Assembly: GCF_025685575.1 (NCBI RefSeq)
Contig: NZ_JAGSYD010000003.1
Coordinates: 620,001 to 684,000, forward strand
Source: Granulicella cerasi
Lineage (GTDB): Bacteria > Acidobacteriota > Terriglobia > Terriglobales > Acidobacteriaceae
Length of the DNA stretch: 64,000 nt
Reading direction: 5' to 3'
Part shown: positions 33,167-41,003 of the stretch, piece by piece
Position numbering within the stretch: the first letter of the stretch is position 1
How the letters are laid out: each line of letters begins with the position of its first letter
The notes under the pieces: generated by a model
The model's input: only the letters and a program-made list of their open reading frames with translations
What the model was told of the DNA's origin: nothing
The model's database searches: none
Program-made: the position numbers and the translations under genes

Positions 33167-33694
33167 TTACTTGGCGAACGAGAACGAACCGCAAACGTCA
33201 TGCGAGTTCTGCAGCGCAGCAGACGTCAGCACCGGCGCGTTGGCGCCCGAGAATGCGATGAGGCCGAGTTGCGCGTTGCTGCCCAGCACGCCAACAAGCC
33301 ACTGCGTGTCGCGTCCTCCGCAGAGCACGTTGCCGTTCAGCATCGGTGTTGAGCCGGCGATGGGCACCTTTGCGAGGAATGCCTGCACCGGCGTTCCCTG
33401 CACCGTGTTGAAGCCGGCCAGCGCGGCCGTGTCCGTCGGCGCCAGCGAGTTCACGCTATCGATGACCACCACGTGGTCGCCAAGACGCATCGTCGTTGAA
33501 CCGATCGTGATGTCGCCGAGAATCGCGGTGGCGGTGTTGCTTGAAGCCGGCCACGTTCCGAGGAAGGGCTGCGGCACGACGGAGCCTGCCGGTGTGACGT
33601 TGATCGGAGTTTGCGCGTCCTTCTTTTTGCAGCCGACAGCGGCGATCATCGTGAGGCTCAACAGAGCGATAGCGGAGCAGCGGACAGCGTTCAT
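33167..33694 (-). CDS. Lipoprotein of unknown function
   Basis: A 175-residue lipoprotein (signal peptide followed by lipobox AAVGC, Cys at about 22, then KKKD). The mature part is rich in small residues with two later cysteines (NVLCGGRD and DVCGSFSF) that may form a disulphide. I recognise no family. I start it at ATG 33694, where the lipoprotein signal begins; the frame is open further upstream but without any signal. It is convergent with the aldo/keto reductase. Confidence 0.7.
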   Translation of the reverse strand: MNAVRCSAIALLSLTMIAAVGCKKKDAQTPINVTPAGSVVPQPFLGTWPASSNTATAILGDITIGSTTMRLGDHVVVIDSVNSLAPTDTAALAGFNTVQGTPVQAFLAKVPIAGSTPMLNGNVLCGGRDTQWLVGVLGSNAQLGLIAFSGANAPVLTSAALQNSHDVCGSFSFAK

Positions 33695-33806
33695 AGGAAG
33701 AGACCTTTCAAGCACAGTGAGCAGTGAGATGCGTGGACGCTGTCTAGTTTTGCACGAGCGCACACATCTTCGCACCTGACGAAAGGTGTCAGCCCCCGGA
33801 AAGCTC

Positions 33807-35099
33807 TTAGCCCCAGGCTGCGGGTGCCGCGTCCAGCTCAGCGTCGGCCTCGCTGGCAGAATCAGTCACGTGTTCCAACTCGCCGAGGCGGGCGCGCTCG
33901 GCGAAGAAGGCGTCGATCTTGTCCATCACTTCAGCGCCACGCTTGGACTCGAAGATCTCGCGGCGCAGCGTACCGCCACCGGGAACGCCATGCGTGAACC
34001 ACGAAGCGAACTGCTTCATCTTGCCGATCGCCTCGCGCTGTGCGGACTCATGCACGCGGCGCTGCTTCTTCTCGATGTCGGTCTCGGCGATGCCTTCAAA
34101 CTGCGGATGCTCGTCCAGCTCCTGCATAAGGCGCGCGAAGTAGTCGCGAATCATGCGGTAGCGATCAGCTTCCGTCGGCTTCGTGTAGGTACGATGCGCG
34201 GTGTACTCGGCGATCTGGCGGAAGATCCAGGGGTTCGACGGGGCCGCGCGACCGATCATGACGGCGTCGCACTTCGTCGCTTCGACCATCGCCGCGGCGT
34301 CTTCCGGCGTGCGGATGTCGCCGTTGCCGATGACGGGAATCTTCACCGCATCCTTGACCTGGGCGATCCACTCCCAGCGCGCTTCGCCGGCGTAGCCTTG
34401 CTCACGCGTGCGGGCGTGCAGCGCCAGCGCGTTCAGGCCGCAGTCTTCGGCCATCTTCGCAAGCTCCACGCAGACGATGTTGGACTCATTCCAGCCAAGG
34501 CGGAACTTCACCGTGAACGGAATCGTGACCGACGAGCGAACGCGCTCAAAGATCTTCTGGATGAGCGGCAGATCGCGCAGCAGACCGGAGCCACCGTTGC
34601 AGGCAACGACGCGTTTCGCCGGGCAGCCGAGATTCAGGTCGACCAAGTCGAAGCCTGCGTCCTGGCAGATGAGCGCGCTTTCAGCAAGGGTTTCGGGGTT
34701 GGAGCCGAAGAGCTGCGCGGAGATGGGGTGCTCATCGTCGTAGTAGGTGAGGTAGCGCTTGCGCTTCGACTCACGCATCTTCGAGAGGCCATCGGCCGAC
34801 GTGAACTCGGTCATGATGAGGCCGCAGCCGGACTGCTCATTGCTCGTCGTGACATCGACGTCAGCCGAAGAGTCCGTTGCTGTCGAGGGATCGCTCGTCG
34901 GTGCAGCCGCGTACATGCTCGCGTTCTTGATGAAGCGACGGAAGACCGTATCGGTGACGCCTGCCATCGGGGCCAGCACCGTCGCGGGCGCGATGCGGAC
35001 GTTGCCGATCGTCACCTCTGCCGGAACGCTCGCAGTCGCGGGCATCGAGCGGTCTACCGAGTTGGTCCATTCTTTCTTCATGTACGTATCGCGGGTCAT
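33807..35099 (-). CDS. dus: tRNA-dihydrouridine synthase (DusB-like) with an inserted loop
   Basis: FMN enzyme that reduces uridines in the tRNA D-loop. TIM-barrel motifs: LAPMAGVTDTVFRRF, the catalytic cysteine in DLNLGCPAKRVVACNGGSGL, LALHARTREQGY, IPVIGNGDIRTPEDA and VMIGRAAPSNPWIF. The 430-residue length exceeds the usual 320-350 because of three additions: an N-terminal leader, an insertion of about 30 Ser/Thr/Asp-rich residues at 61-91 (between RFIKNAS and GLIMTEFTSADG) and an acidic C-terminal tail. The usual text of the family at the insertion is continuous. Adjacent to rpmE on the same strand. Confidence 0.93.
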   Translation of the reverse strand: MTRDTYMKKEWTNSVDRSMPATASVPAEVTIGNVRIAPATVLAPMAGVTDTVFRRFIKNASMYAAAPTSDPSTATDSSADVDVTTSNEQSGCGLIMTEFTSADGLSKMRESKRKRYLTYYDDEHPISAQLFGSNPETLAESALICQDAGFDLVDLNLGCPAKRVVACNGGSGLLRDLPLIQKIFERVRSSVTIPFTVKFRLGWNESNIVCVELAKMAEDCGLNALALHARTREQGYAGEARWEWIAQVKDAVKIPVIGNGDIRTPEDAAAMVEATKCDAVMIGRAAPSNPWIFRQIAEYTAHRTYTKPTEADRYRMIRDYFARLMQELDEHPQFEGIAETDIEKKQRRVHESAQREAIGKMKQFASWFTHGVPGGGTLRREIFESKRGAEVMDKIDAFFAERARLGELEHVTDSASEADAELDAAPAAWG

Positions 35100-35113
35100 A
35101 GGGCTCTAAAGCT

Positions 35114-35140
35114 GAGGCCCCCGCTTGTGGCGAGGGCCTC
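35114..35140 (-). terminator. Hairpin terminator after rpmE
   Basis: Inverted repeat GAGGCCCCCGC / GCGAGGGCCTC (one mismatch) with a TTGTG loop, 24 bases beyond the rpmE stop on the minus strand and just in front of dus. Confidence 0.65.
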
Positions 35141-35163
35141 CGTGGTCTTGTCTCTGCGTAGAG

Positions 35164-35400
35164 TTACTGCGCAGCGATCTCGGCCTTCTTGGCTTCGGTC
35201 GCAGCAAACTTGCGGCGGAAGCGATCGATACGGCCTGCAGTGTCGACGAGCTTCTGCTTACCGGTGAAGAACGGGTGGCAAGCGGCGCAGATTTCGAGGA
35301 CGATGTCGCCCTTGTGCGTCGAACGGGTCTGGAAGTTGTTGCCACATGCGCAGCGCACGGTGGTTGCGTCGTAGTTGGGGTGAATTCCCTGCTTCGGCAT
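35164..35400 (-). CDS. rpmE: 50S ribosomal protein L31
   Basis: A 78-residue ribosomal protein of the zinc-binding (C+) type: the four zinc cysteines are in VRCACGNNF and [11 protein letters not shown]. The family's [16 protein letters not shown] follows. The start has AAAGGAA as ribosome site. The last 12 residues are an Ala/Lys/Glu-rich extension. Presence of the zinc ligands suggests it is the zinc-replete version. Confidence 0.96.
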   Translation of the reverse strand: MPKQGIHPNYDATTVRCACGNNFQTRSTHKGDIVLEICAACHPFFTGKQKLVDTAGRIDRFRRKFAATEAKKAEIAAQ

Positions 35401-35670
35401 TGTCTTTTCCTTTTAGCTCTCCTGCTCGAGAATGGTTCGCTTGCCGCTCTGCGGCATCGATGTTCCAGTCACGCTCGGGCTTGGGCCCCGACTCCCGGGG
35501 CTATAGGCGCTCCGATTAGTTTACCACCAGAGCCGCCCCCCTCCAATAGGGGGCCAAGGCGTTCGAAACAGGGCAGATGCGCCCGTGTCTTCGGCACACG
35601 GCCTCCACTTTGTTTTCCGCCGCTGGTTGCAGTTTCCCTCATGCGCACTCCGGGAGATACTAGAGACGCG

Positions 35671-36423
35671 ATGGAAGAGCTCTGCCCAATCTGCGAAGGC
35701 GCCGGAATGCGCGTGGTGGAACGCCCCAACGGCGTTCGCATGGCTGTGCCATGTGACTGCGCCGCAAAACGCAAGGCCGCACGCATGATCGGGCACGCAC
35801 GGATCCCGCAGCGCTATCAGCACTGCACGCTCGACAGCTACGAGACGATGGGCAACCGCTCGCTGATGACCGCGCTGATGCAGGCGCGCAACTTCGTGAA
35901 GGCCTACCCCTTCGACACAGGCGGGAATGGCCTGCTGCTCACAGGCTCCATCGGCGTGGGCAAGACGCATCTCGGCGTGGGCATGCTGCAGGCGTTGATC
36001 GCCGAACGCGGCGCGCGCGGCCTCTTCTTCGACTACCGCGACCTGCTGAAGCAGGTGCAGAACAGCTATAACCGCTCGGTGGATGTGACAGAGCTTGAAA
36101 TCCTGCAGCCGGTCTTTGAGGCCGAGGTGCTGGTGCTCGACGAACTGGGCGCGAACAAGCCGACAGACTGGGTGTGGGACACGGTCGCACACATCCTGAA
36201 CACGCGCTACAACGACCGCCGCACCACGATCATCACGACGAACTACGCGAACCTGCCGCCGCTTGGGGGCGAGTTGAACGCCGCCAAGGCGACGATGCGC
36301 GAAGAGACGCTCGGCGACCGCATCGGCGAGCGTATGCGCTCGCGCCTGCAGGAGATGTGCGTGCCGGTCGAGATGACCGGGCAGGACTTCCGCCAGACCG
36401 TGAAGCGCGCCACCTTCGCCTAA
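35671..36423 (+). CDS. DnaC/IstB-like ATPase
   Basis: A 250-residue AAA+ ATPase of the DnaC/DnaI helicase-loader group. An N-terminal cysteine pattern (CPICEGAG and VPCDCA, probably a small zinc site) leads into the ATPase: Walker A in LLTGSIGVGKTHLG, a segment GLFFDYRDLLKQVQNSYN, Walker B in VLVLDELGANKPTDW, and sensor-1 IITTNYANLP. It is not next to a transposase, so it is more likely a chromosomal helicase loader than an IS21 helper. ATG at 35671 is preferred over 35641. Its stop codon is directly followed by a 7-bp tandem repeat. Confidence 0.88.
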   Translation: MEELCPICEGAGMRVVERPNGVRMAVPCDCAAKRKAARMIGHARIPQRYQHCTLDSYETMGNRSLMTALMQARNFVKAYPFDTGGNGLLLTGSIGVGKTHLGVGMLQALIAERGARGLFFDYRDLLKQVQNSYNRSVDVTELEILQPVFEAEVLVLDELGANKPTDWVWDTVAHILNTRYNDRRTTIITTNYANLPPLGGELNAAKATMREETLGDRIGERMRSRLQEMCVPVEMTGQDFRQTVKRATFA

Positions 36424-36535
36424 GGGTCTAGGGTCTAGGGTCTAGGGTCTAGGGTCTAGGGTCTAGGGTCTAGGGTCTAGGGTCTAGGGTCTAGGGTCTA
36501 GGGTCTAGGGTCTAGGGTCTAGGGTCTAGGGTCTA
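36424..36535. repeat. Sixteen perfect tandem copies of a 7-bp unit (GGGTCTA)
   Basis: From 36424 to 36535 the unit GGGTCTA is repeated sixteen times without a single mismatch (112 bases), starting right after the stop codon of the DnaC-like gene. Each unit junction contains CTAG, a tetranucleotide that is usually rare in bacterial chromosomes. Perfect copies imply recent expansion or contraction by slippage. It is not in any coding region that I support. Confidence 0.97.
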
Positions 36536-36716
36536 GTAAGACTCCTCCGCTGCGAAGATCCGCTGCTTATCCCCCGCACGAACGGGTGCCCCACGTCTCG
36601 ATTTTGAGACCTGGGTTCGCAGGATGCTCAAGGAAGCCGCCAACCTCCTCCTCGCCCTGGCTCCCCTCCCAGCCTCCCTCCTCAAGACCACCCATACCCT
36701 TGCTAGAATCATGCGC

Positions 36717-37235
36717 ATGAGCGAGATGTTCACCAGCCCCACCGAGCCGACCGAGCGCAAGCTCCCCACCACCGCAATCTCCATCGCAGCCGTTGCGGTC
36801 GTGCTGCTCGTGGCCGTGCTTGTGCTGCTCGGTCGTCGCCACGGCCCTGCGTTTGACCCCACGCAGCCGCAGCCGCCCGCAGCCTACGCGACCAACCTCG
36901 AAGTCTCCAACATCACGCTCAGCGAATCCGATACGATGACCGGCGGCAAGCTCACTTACATCGACGGCCACGTCGTGAATAAGGGCGACAAGACCGTCAC
37001 CGGCATCACCGCGCAGCTTGCCTTCCCCAACGACGCCGGCACGCCCCCGCAGATCGCCACCGAGCAGATGCAGATCATCCGCATGCGCGTGCCCGAGGTC
37101 AACGCCGTCCCGATGAATCAAGACCCGATCGCGCCCGGCGCTGGCGCCGACTTCCGCGTGATCGTCGAGAACGTAGCCCCGGCGTGGAATACGCAAAATC
37201 CGAAAATTACCGCGATCGCCGTCGCCACGAAGTAA
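36717..37235 (+). CDS. DUF2393-like membrane-anchored protein
   Basis: A 172-residue protein with one N-terminal membrane helix (about residues 18-38, ISIAAVAVVLLVAVLVLLG) and a beta-rich outer domain (LEVSNITLSESDTMTGGKLT, YIDGHVVNKGDKTVTGITAQ, APGAGADFRVIVENVAPAWN) that looks like a DUF2393/FxLYD-type domain, seen in acidobacteria. Start is either 36711 or 36717; further upstream the frame is open but overlaps the spacer after the 7-bp repeat. Function unknown. Convergent with kdsA. Confidence 0.65.
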   Translation: MSEMFTSPTEPTERKLPTTAISIAAVAVVLLVAVLVLLGRRHGPAFDPTQPQPPAAYATNLEVSNITLSESDTMTGGKLTYIDGHVVNKGDKTVTGITAQLAFPNDAGTPPQIATEQMQIIRMRVPEVNAVPMNQDPIAPGAGADFRVIVENVAPAWNTQNPKITAIAVATK

Positions 37236-37257
37236 ACGCAAGCGACAAGCAACAAAC

Positions 37258-37287
37258 AAGCAGCCACCGGTGACGCGGTGGCTGCTT
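37258..37287. terminator. Bidirectional hairpin between the DUF2393-like gene and kdsA
   Basis: Perfect 12-bp stem AAGCAGCCACCG / CGGTGGCTGCTT with a six-base loop, followed by TTGAGTTTT on the plus side, between two convergent genes. Confidence 0.88.
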
Positions 37288-37312
37288 TGAGTTTTGGAAA
37301 CGCGGGTGCAGC

Positions 37313-38140
37313 CTAGCGCGCCGCTTCGTGGATCGCCAACAGCTTCTCGAGCAGCGGCTTGAGGTGATTGAGATGCAGCGCATTCGCGCCGTCCGACTTC
37401 GCCTCGGCGGGATTGTCGTGAACCTCGAGGAAGAGGCCGTCGACGCCTGCAGCCACCGCCGCGCGCGCGAGCACCGGGATGAACTCAGGCTGACCGCCGG
37501 AGGTGCCATTGTTCGCCGAGGGTGTCTGCACAGAATGCGTGCCGTCGAAGATCACCGGAGCGTACTCACGCATCTGCGGAAGCGAGCGCATATCCACCAC
37601 GAGATTGCTGTAGCCGAAGCTGGCGCCGCGCTCGGTGAGCGAAACACGCGTGTTGCCGCTGTCCACGACCTTCTGCACGGCGTGCTTCATGTCCCAGGGC
37701 GCAACGAACTGCCCTTTCTTGATGTTGATCGCGCGACCAGTCTGCGCCGCGGCCATCAGCAGATCCGTCTGGCGGCAGAGGAAAGCCGGGATCTGAAGGA
37801 TCGCCTCGACATCGCCGAGCGCGTCGGAAGCAGCCTTGGCTTGCTCGGCGTCATGGACGTCGGTGACAACGGGAACGCCCAGTGCCTTGCCGACGCCGGC
37901 GAGGATGCGGCAGCCTTCAGCGAGGCCGGGACCGCGGAAACTACGGATCGAAGTACGGTTCGCCTTATCGTAGCTGGCCTTGAAGACGTACGGGATGCCG
38001 AGGTCCGAGGTGATGCGGGCGATCGCTTCGCCCAGCTTGTGCGCGTGGGCTTCCGTTTCGAGCACACAGGGGCCTGCGAGGAGGAAGAGCTTCGGCGCGC
38101 CTACATGGATGGGGCCGACGTTGAACGCTTTCGAGTGCAT
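37313..38140 (-). CDS. kdsA: 3-deoxy-8-phosphooctulonate synthase (KDO-8-P synthase)
   Basis: Condenses phosphoenolpyruvate with arabinose-5-phosphate to give Kdo-8-P, the precursor of the inner core sugar of LPS. TIM-barrel motifs: [71 protein letters not shown] and [13 protein letters not shown]. 275 residues, normal length. I chose ATG at 38140 because homology begins there. It shows that the organism makes Kdo-type LPS. A stand-alone gene here, without kdsB or other LPS genes in view. Confidence 0.96.
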   Translation of the reverse strand: MHSKAFNVGPIHVGAPKLFLLAGPCVLETEAHAHKLGEAIARITSDLGIPYVFKASYDKANRTSIRSFRGPGLAEGCRILAGVGKALGVPVVTDVHDAEQAKAASDALGDVEAILQIPAFLCRQTDLLMAAAQTGRAINIKKGQFVAPWDMKHAVQKVVDSGNTRVSLTERGASFGYSNLVVDMRSLPQMREYAPVIFDGTHSVQTPSANNGTSGGQPEFIPVLARAAVAAGVDGLFLEVHDNPAEAKSDGANALHLNHLKPLLEKLLAIHEAAR

Positions 38141-38185
38141 AGCCTCTAGTGTAGCCGCGCGCGTGCAGGAAGTAGAGACAGCAAA

Positions 38186-38215
38186 AGAGATGCCCACCAT
38201 AGGGCGGGCATCTCT
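38186..38215 (-). terminator. Hairpin terminator after the propeller lipoprotein gene
   Basis: Stem AGAGATGCCC / GGGCATCTCT (10 bp, 10-base loop) 25 bases beyond the stop of the minus-strand gene at 38241. Confidence 0.8.
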
Positions 38216-38240
38216 GACGTTCTTGCGATTCCGACTTCTC

Positions 38241-39440
38241 TTATTTCGGGTAGACGTAGGAGTCAGCGTGGCTACCGTTCGCGACCGAGGTGATGCAGTT
38301 CGGTTGCGTTACACCGGTGAACGGCGAATTCGCCACAGCGGTGAGGGTACCGTCTTCGCTGCGCAGCTGAGCGCCCGAGATCGAGTTGTCCAGATAGTTC
38401 GAGGTATAGAGGTAGTTGCCGATCGCCGGATCTACCGTGACGCAGTTCGGTCCGGTCTGCGTAGTGAACGAGCCCGAAGAAGCGATGCCGCCAAGCTCAC
38501 CCGACGAAGCGTTGATCGTGTAACCCGATACCGTGCTCGCGTTGTAGTTTGCAACGTAGAGGTACTTGCCACGCGGATCGATCGTCATCGAAACCGGATA
38601 GAGGCCGGTCGTGTAGTTGTTGTTGACGATGCTGGTCAGAACGCCCGAGCTCGAAGCCTGGAAGCCGTAGATCAGGTTCGAGGTCTTGTCCGAGACGTAG
38701 GTGAATCGCGCGCTCGGCTCGGTGATGATGAACGAGGGGTTCACACCGGCTGCGATCGATCCGATGGCCGTCAGAGCGCCAGTCGTGCGGTTCTGCTGGT
38801 ACTCGGTGACGATGCCGGAGGTCGTGGTCTGCGAGATCTGCTGCGCGACGTATACGAAGACCGAGTTGCCGTTGTAGGAAACCGGCACCGTGACGCTGAT
38901 GCCGACCGGCGTGTAAGCCAGTGCAACATTGGTCGGCGTGCCGAGCTTACCGGTCGACGTGTCGATGGGGTAGATGCTCACGCCGCCGGGGCCGTACGAG
39001 GACGGGCCGTAGCCGGCCTGGTAGCGGTACGTCACGTAGAGGAACTTACCGGTCGAATCCATCGCCGAACCCGTCGCGTAGGTGCCGAGCGAGGAGAAGT
39101 CCTGCGTCTGCACGCCGTACAGCTTGCCGTCCGTACCGATGGAGAAGACCTCCACCTGGGCAACCTGGTCGGCGCCGATGGCGTAGAGGTACTTGCTGTC
39201 AGGCGATGCGATGACGCGCGAGGTGCCGGTTGCCCATGAAGCCGTAAAGGGCGAACCCGAAACCTGCGTGAGGATACCGGTCTGATAGTCCACCGCGAAC
39301 GCGGAGATCTTTCCGTTCGTGTACGAAGGGGCGTAAACGTAGGCGGCGACGTAGTCGCGGCTGCAGGCCGTGAAACCCAGCGTCATCGCCAGAGACATCC
39401 CGGCAGCCATCGCAATCTTGCCCAGCTTGTTGAACTTCAT
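38241..39440 (-). CDS. Beta-propeller (lactonase-like) lipoprotein, copy 1
   Basis: A 399-residue lipoprotein (signal peptide and lipobox near GFTAC). The mature part is a repetitive beta-propeller with lactonase/YVTN-type blades: [65 protein letters not shown] and [14 protein letters not shown]. This blade motif is shared with 6-phosphogluconolactonase-like (YbhE) proteins, but the lipoprotein location argues against a cytosolic sugar-phosphate role. Starts at ATG 39440, with MKF as in the paralogue upstream at 39551-40774. Likely a surface or periplasmic binding protein. Confidence 0.8.
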   Translation of the reverse strand: MKFNKLGKIAMAAGMSLAMTLGFTACSRDYVAAYVYAPSYTNGKISAFAVDYQTGILTQVSGSPFTASWATGTSRVIASPDSKYLYAIGADQVAQVEVFSIGTDGKLYGVQTQDFSSLGTYATGSAMDSTGKFLYVTYRYQAGYGPSSYGPGGVSIYPIDTSTGKLGTPTNVALAYTPVGISVTVPVSYNGNSVFVYVAQQISQTTTSGIVTEYQQNRTTGALTAIGSIAAGVNPSFIITEPSARFTYVSDKTSNLIYGFQASSSGVLTSIVNNNYTTGLYPVSMTIDPRGKYLYVANYNASTVSGYTINASSGELGGIASSGSFTTQTGPNCVTVDPAIGNYLYTSNYLDNSISGAQLRSEDGTLTAVANSPFTGVTQPNCITSVANGSHADSYVYPK

Positions 39441-39550
39441 GTGCTTCCTTGCGTGAAACATCTAAGAGTGAAATTGGAAACCGGCAATCCCGACTTCTAT
39501 GGTGTGTTGCCGGGCGAAGGACGAATCCTCCGCCCGCAGATCGTAGAAAG

Positions 39551-40774
39551 CTAGTTCGTCGCGCCCGAGATCGCCAGGCACTGTGCCTGCCCCGTTGCAC
39601 TGAAGGTAGAGCCACGGCTGAGAACAGCAAGCTGACCGGTCGTATTGTTGTACGCCTTACCCGTAACCGTACCCGAATCGTGGTCTGCGGTGTAGAGCCA
39701 CTGGCTGGTGGGGTCTTCCACCATGCACTTGGGGTTCGAACCGACGGGGAAGGGCGAGCCAGCAAGTTCCGAGATCTGGTTGCCGTTCGAGGTGTTGATG
39801 TAGAACGCCGTGATCGAGCTGTAGGTGATGTTGGTCAGCGTGCGGCTCGTGGTCTGGTTCAGCACGTAGAGGTACTTGCCGCTGTTGTCGATGATCGACC
39901 AGCCGGGGTTCACCGTGCCGTCCTGCGCCAGGCTGTAGCTGCCACCAGCGATCGCCGAAAGAGCGCAGCTCGTGCCCACGGTGTAGAGGGCTACCGAGTT
40001 CGCACCGGAGTCGGTAATGGAGAGCAGAGAGCTCGAACCGTTGATCGACGAAATGTTGGTCGCCGAAAGCTGCGTTGCGCCGTTCGTGACGGTGACGAGC
40101 TGACCGCTGGAGAAGGTGAACGGCTGGATCTGCGTTGCGTTCGCAACGAAGAGGCAGGAACCGGTGCTCTTCACCATGAAGGGCGAGGTAAACGCCTGCG
40201 TCGAGCTGCCCACTTCAAAGTATGTCAGCGCGGCTGAGCCGTTCGCAACCGACTGCGTGTTCTGCACGAGGTAAAGGCGGCCGCTCGAGGAGTCCACCTG
40301 ATAAGCCGTGATGGCGCCGTTGCCGTCGCCCGAAGGAGAGTACTTATCCAGCACATAGAGGTAGCTGCCGGTGGAGTCAAATGCCATCCACTGCGAAACA
40401 TAACCCTGCGTGACGTAGCTCTGCTGGAAGGTCAGCGTACCGTCGCCGCCTACCGAAAAGACGGCCACGTTGCCGCTGGTAGCGTGAGTGCCCTGCGCGC
40501 CGCCGGTGCCCTGGTTCAGCACGTAGACATAGCGACCGCCCGACTTCACCTGAATCGACACGGGAGCCGTACCGTTCGTCGAGAACGGCTGATGCGGCGT
40601 GGAGGTCAGGTTGCCGGTGAAGTTGTCCACCTTGAAAGCAGCGACCTGGTTATATTGCTGCCCGATCACCCAGAGAAAAGCGATAGTGGAACCACCGCAT
40701 CCCGTCATGCCGAGGCCCAACAACATTGATGCGAACAGAGCCAGTGCAAAACGGCCAGACAAACTAAACTTCAT
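39551..40774 (-). CDS. Beta-propeller (lactonase-like) lipoprotein, copy 2
   Basis: A 407-residue paralogue of the next gene, also a lipoprotein (MTGC lipobox within the first 30 residues, followed by GGS). Blades carry RYVYVLNQGTGGAQGTHATS, SYLYVLDKYSPSG, KYLYVLNQTTSR and QWLYTADHDSGTVTGKAYNN. The start region 'aacttcat-gcttcctt' is nearly the same as in copy 1, so the two arose by duplication and retain similar translation starts. Function unknown; both may bind or scaffold at the outer membrane. Confidence 0.8.
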   Translation of the reverse strand: MKFSLSGRFALALFASMLLGLGMTGCGGSTIAFLWVIGQQYNQVAAFKVDNFTGNLTSTPHQPFSTNGTAPVSIQVKSGGRYVYVLNQGTGGAQGTHATSGNVAVFSVGGDGTLTFQQSYVTQGYVSQWMAFDSTGSYLYVLDKYSPSGDGNGAITAYQVDSSSGRLYLVQNTQSVANGSAALTYFEVGSSTQAFTSPFMVKSTGSCLFVANATQIQPFTFSSGQLVTVTNGATQLSATNISSINGSSSLLSITDSGANSVALYTVGTSCALSAIAGGSYSLAQDGTVNPGWSIIDNSGKYLYVLNQTTSRTLTNITYSSITAFYINTSNGNQISELAGSPFPVGSNPKCMVEDPTSQWLYTADHDSGTVTGKAYNNTTGQLAVLSRGSTFSATGQAQCLAISGATN

Positions 40775-40956
40775 GCGCTTCCTTCATCACCCGCGCCCTA
40801 CCCGTTGCCGGGAATGGTGAGCACAGGGAAACCTGTCTCGGGGAGGAGTACAAACCTATGCACGATTGTAGATGGCGCGAGGGTTTTCTGCCAATTTCGC
40901 AACGGAAAATCCCGCGATCTTGCATGAAAAACCGTGCACTTGAGGGGTAGAAAAGG

Positions 40957-40987
40957 CCGGGGCGACCTCCTGAAGAGGTCGCCCCGG
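40957..40987 (-). terminator. Hairpin terminator after the M13 peptidase
   Basis: Perfect 13-bp stem CCGGGGCGACCTC / GAGGTCGCCCCGG with a CTGAA loop, 16 bases beyond the stop of the minus-strand M13 peptidase gene; a CTTTTC stretch follows on that strand. Confidence 0.9.
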
Positions 40988-41003
40988 TGGTTTCAACGAG
41001 GAA

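Noticed and set aside
35671..36423. IS21-type IstB helper protein
   Set aside because: No IstA transposase, no terminal inverted repeats, and the N-terminal cysteine motif fits a chromosomal DnaC/DnaI-like loader better.
36424..36535. Heptamer array as CRISPR or telomere
   Set aside because: Direct 7-bp repeats without spacers are not CRISPR; the resemblance to telomere repeats is superficial, as the array is internal between genes.
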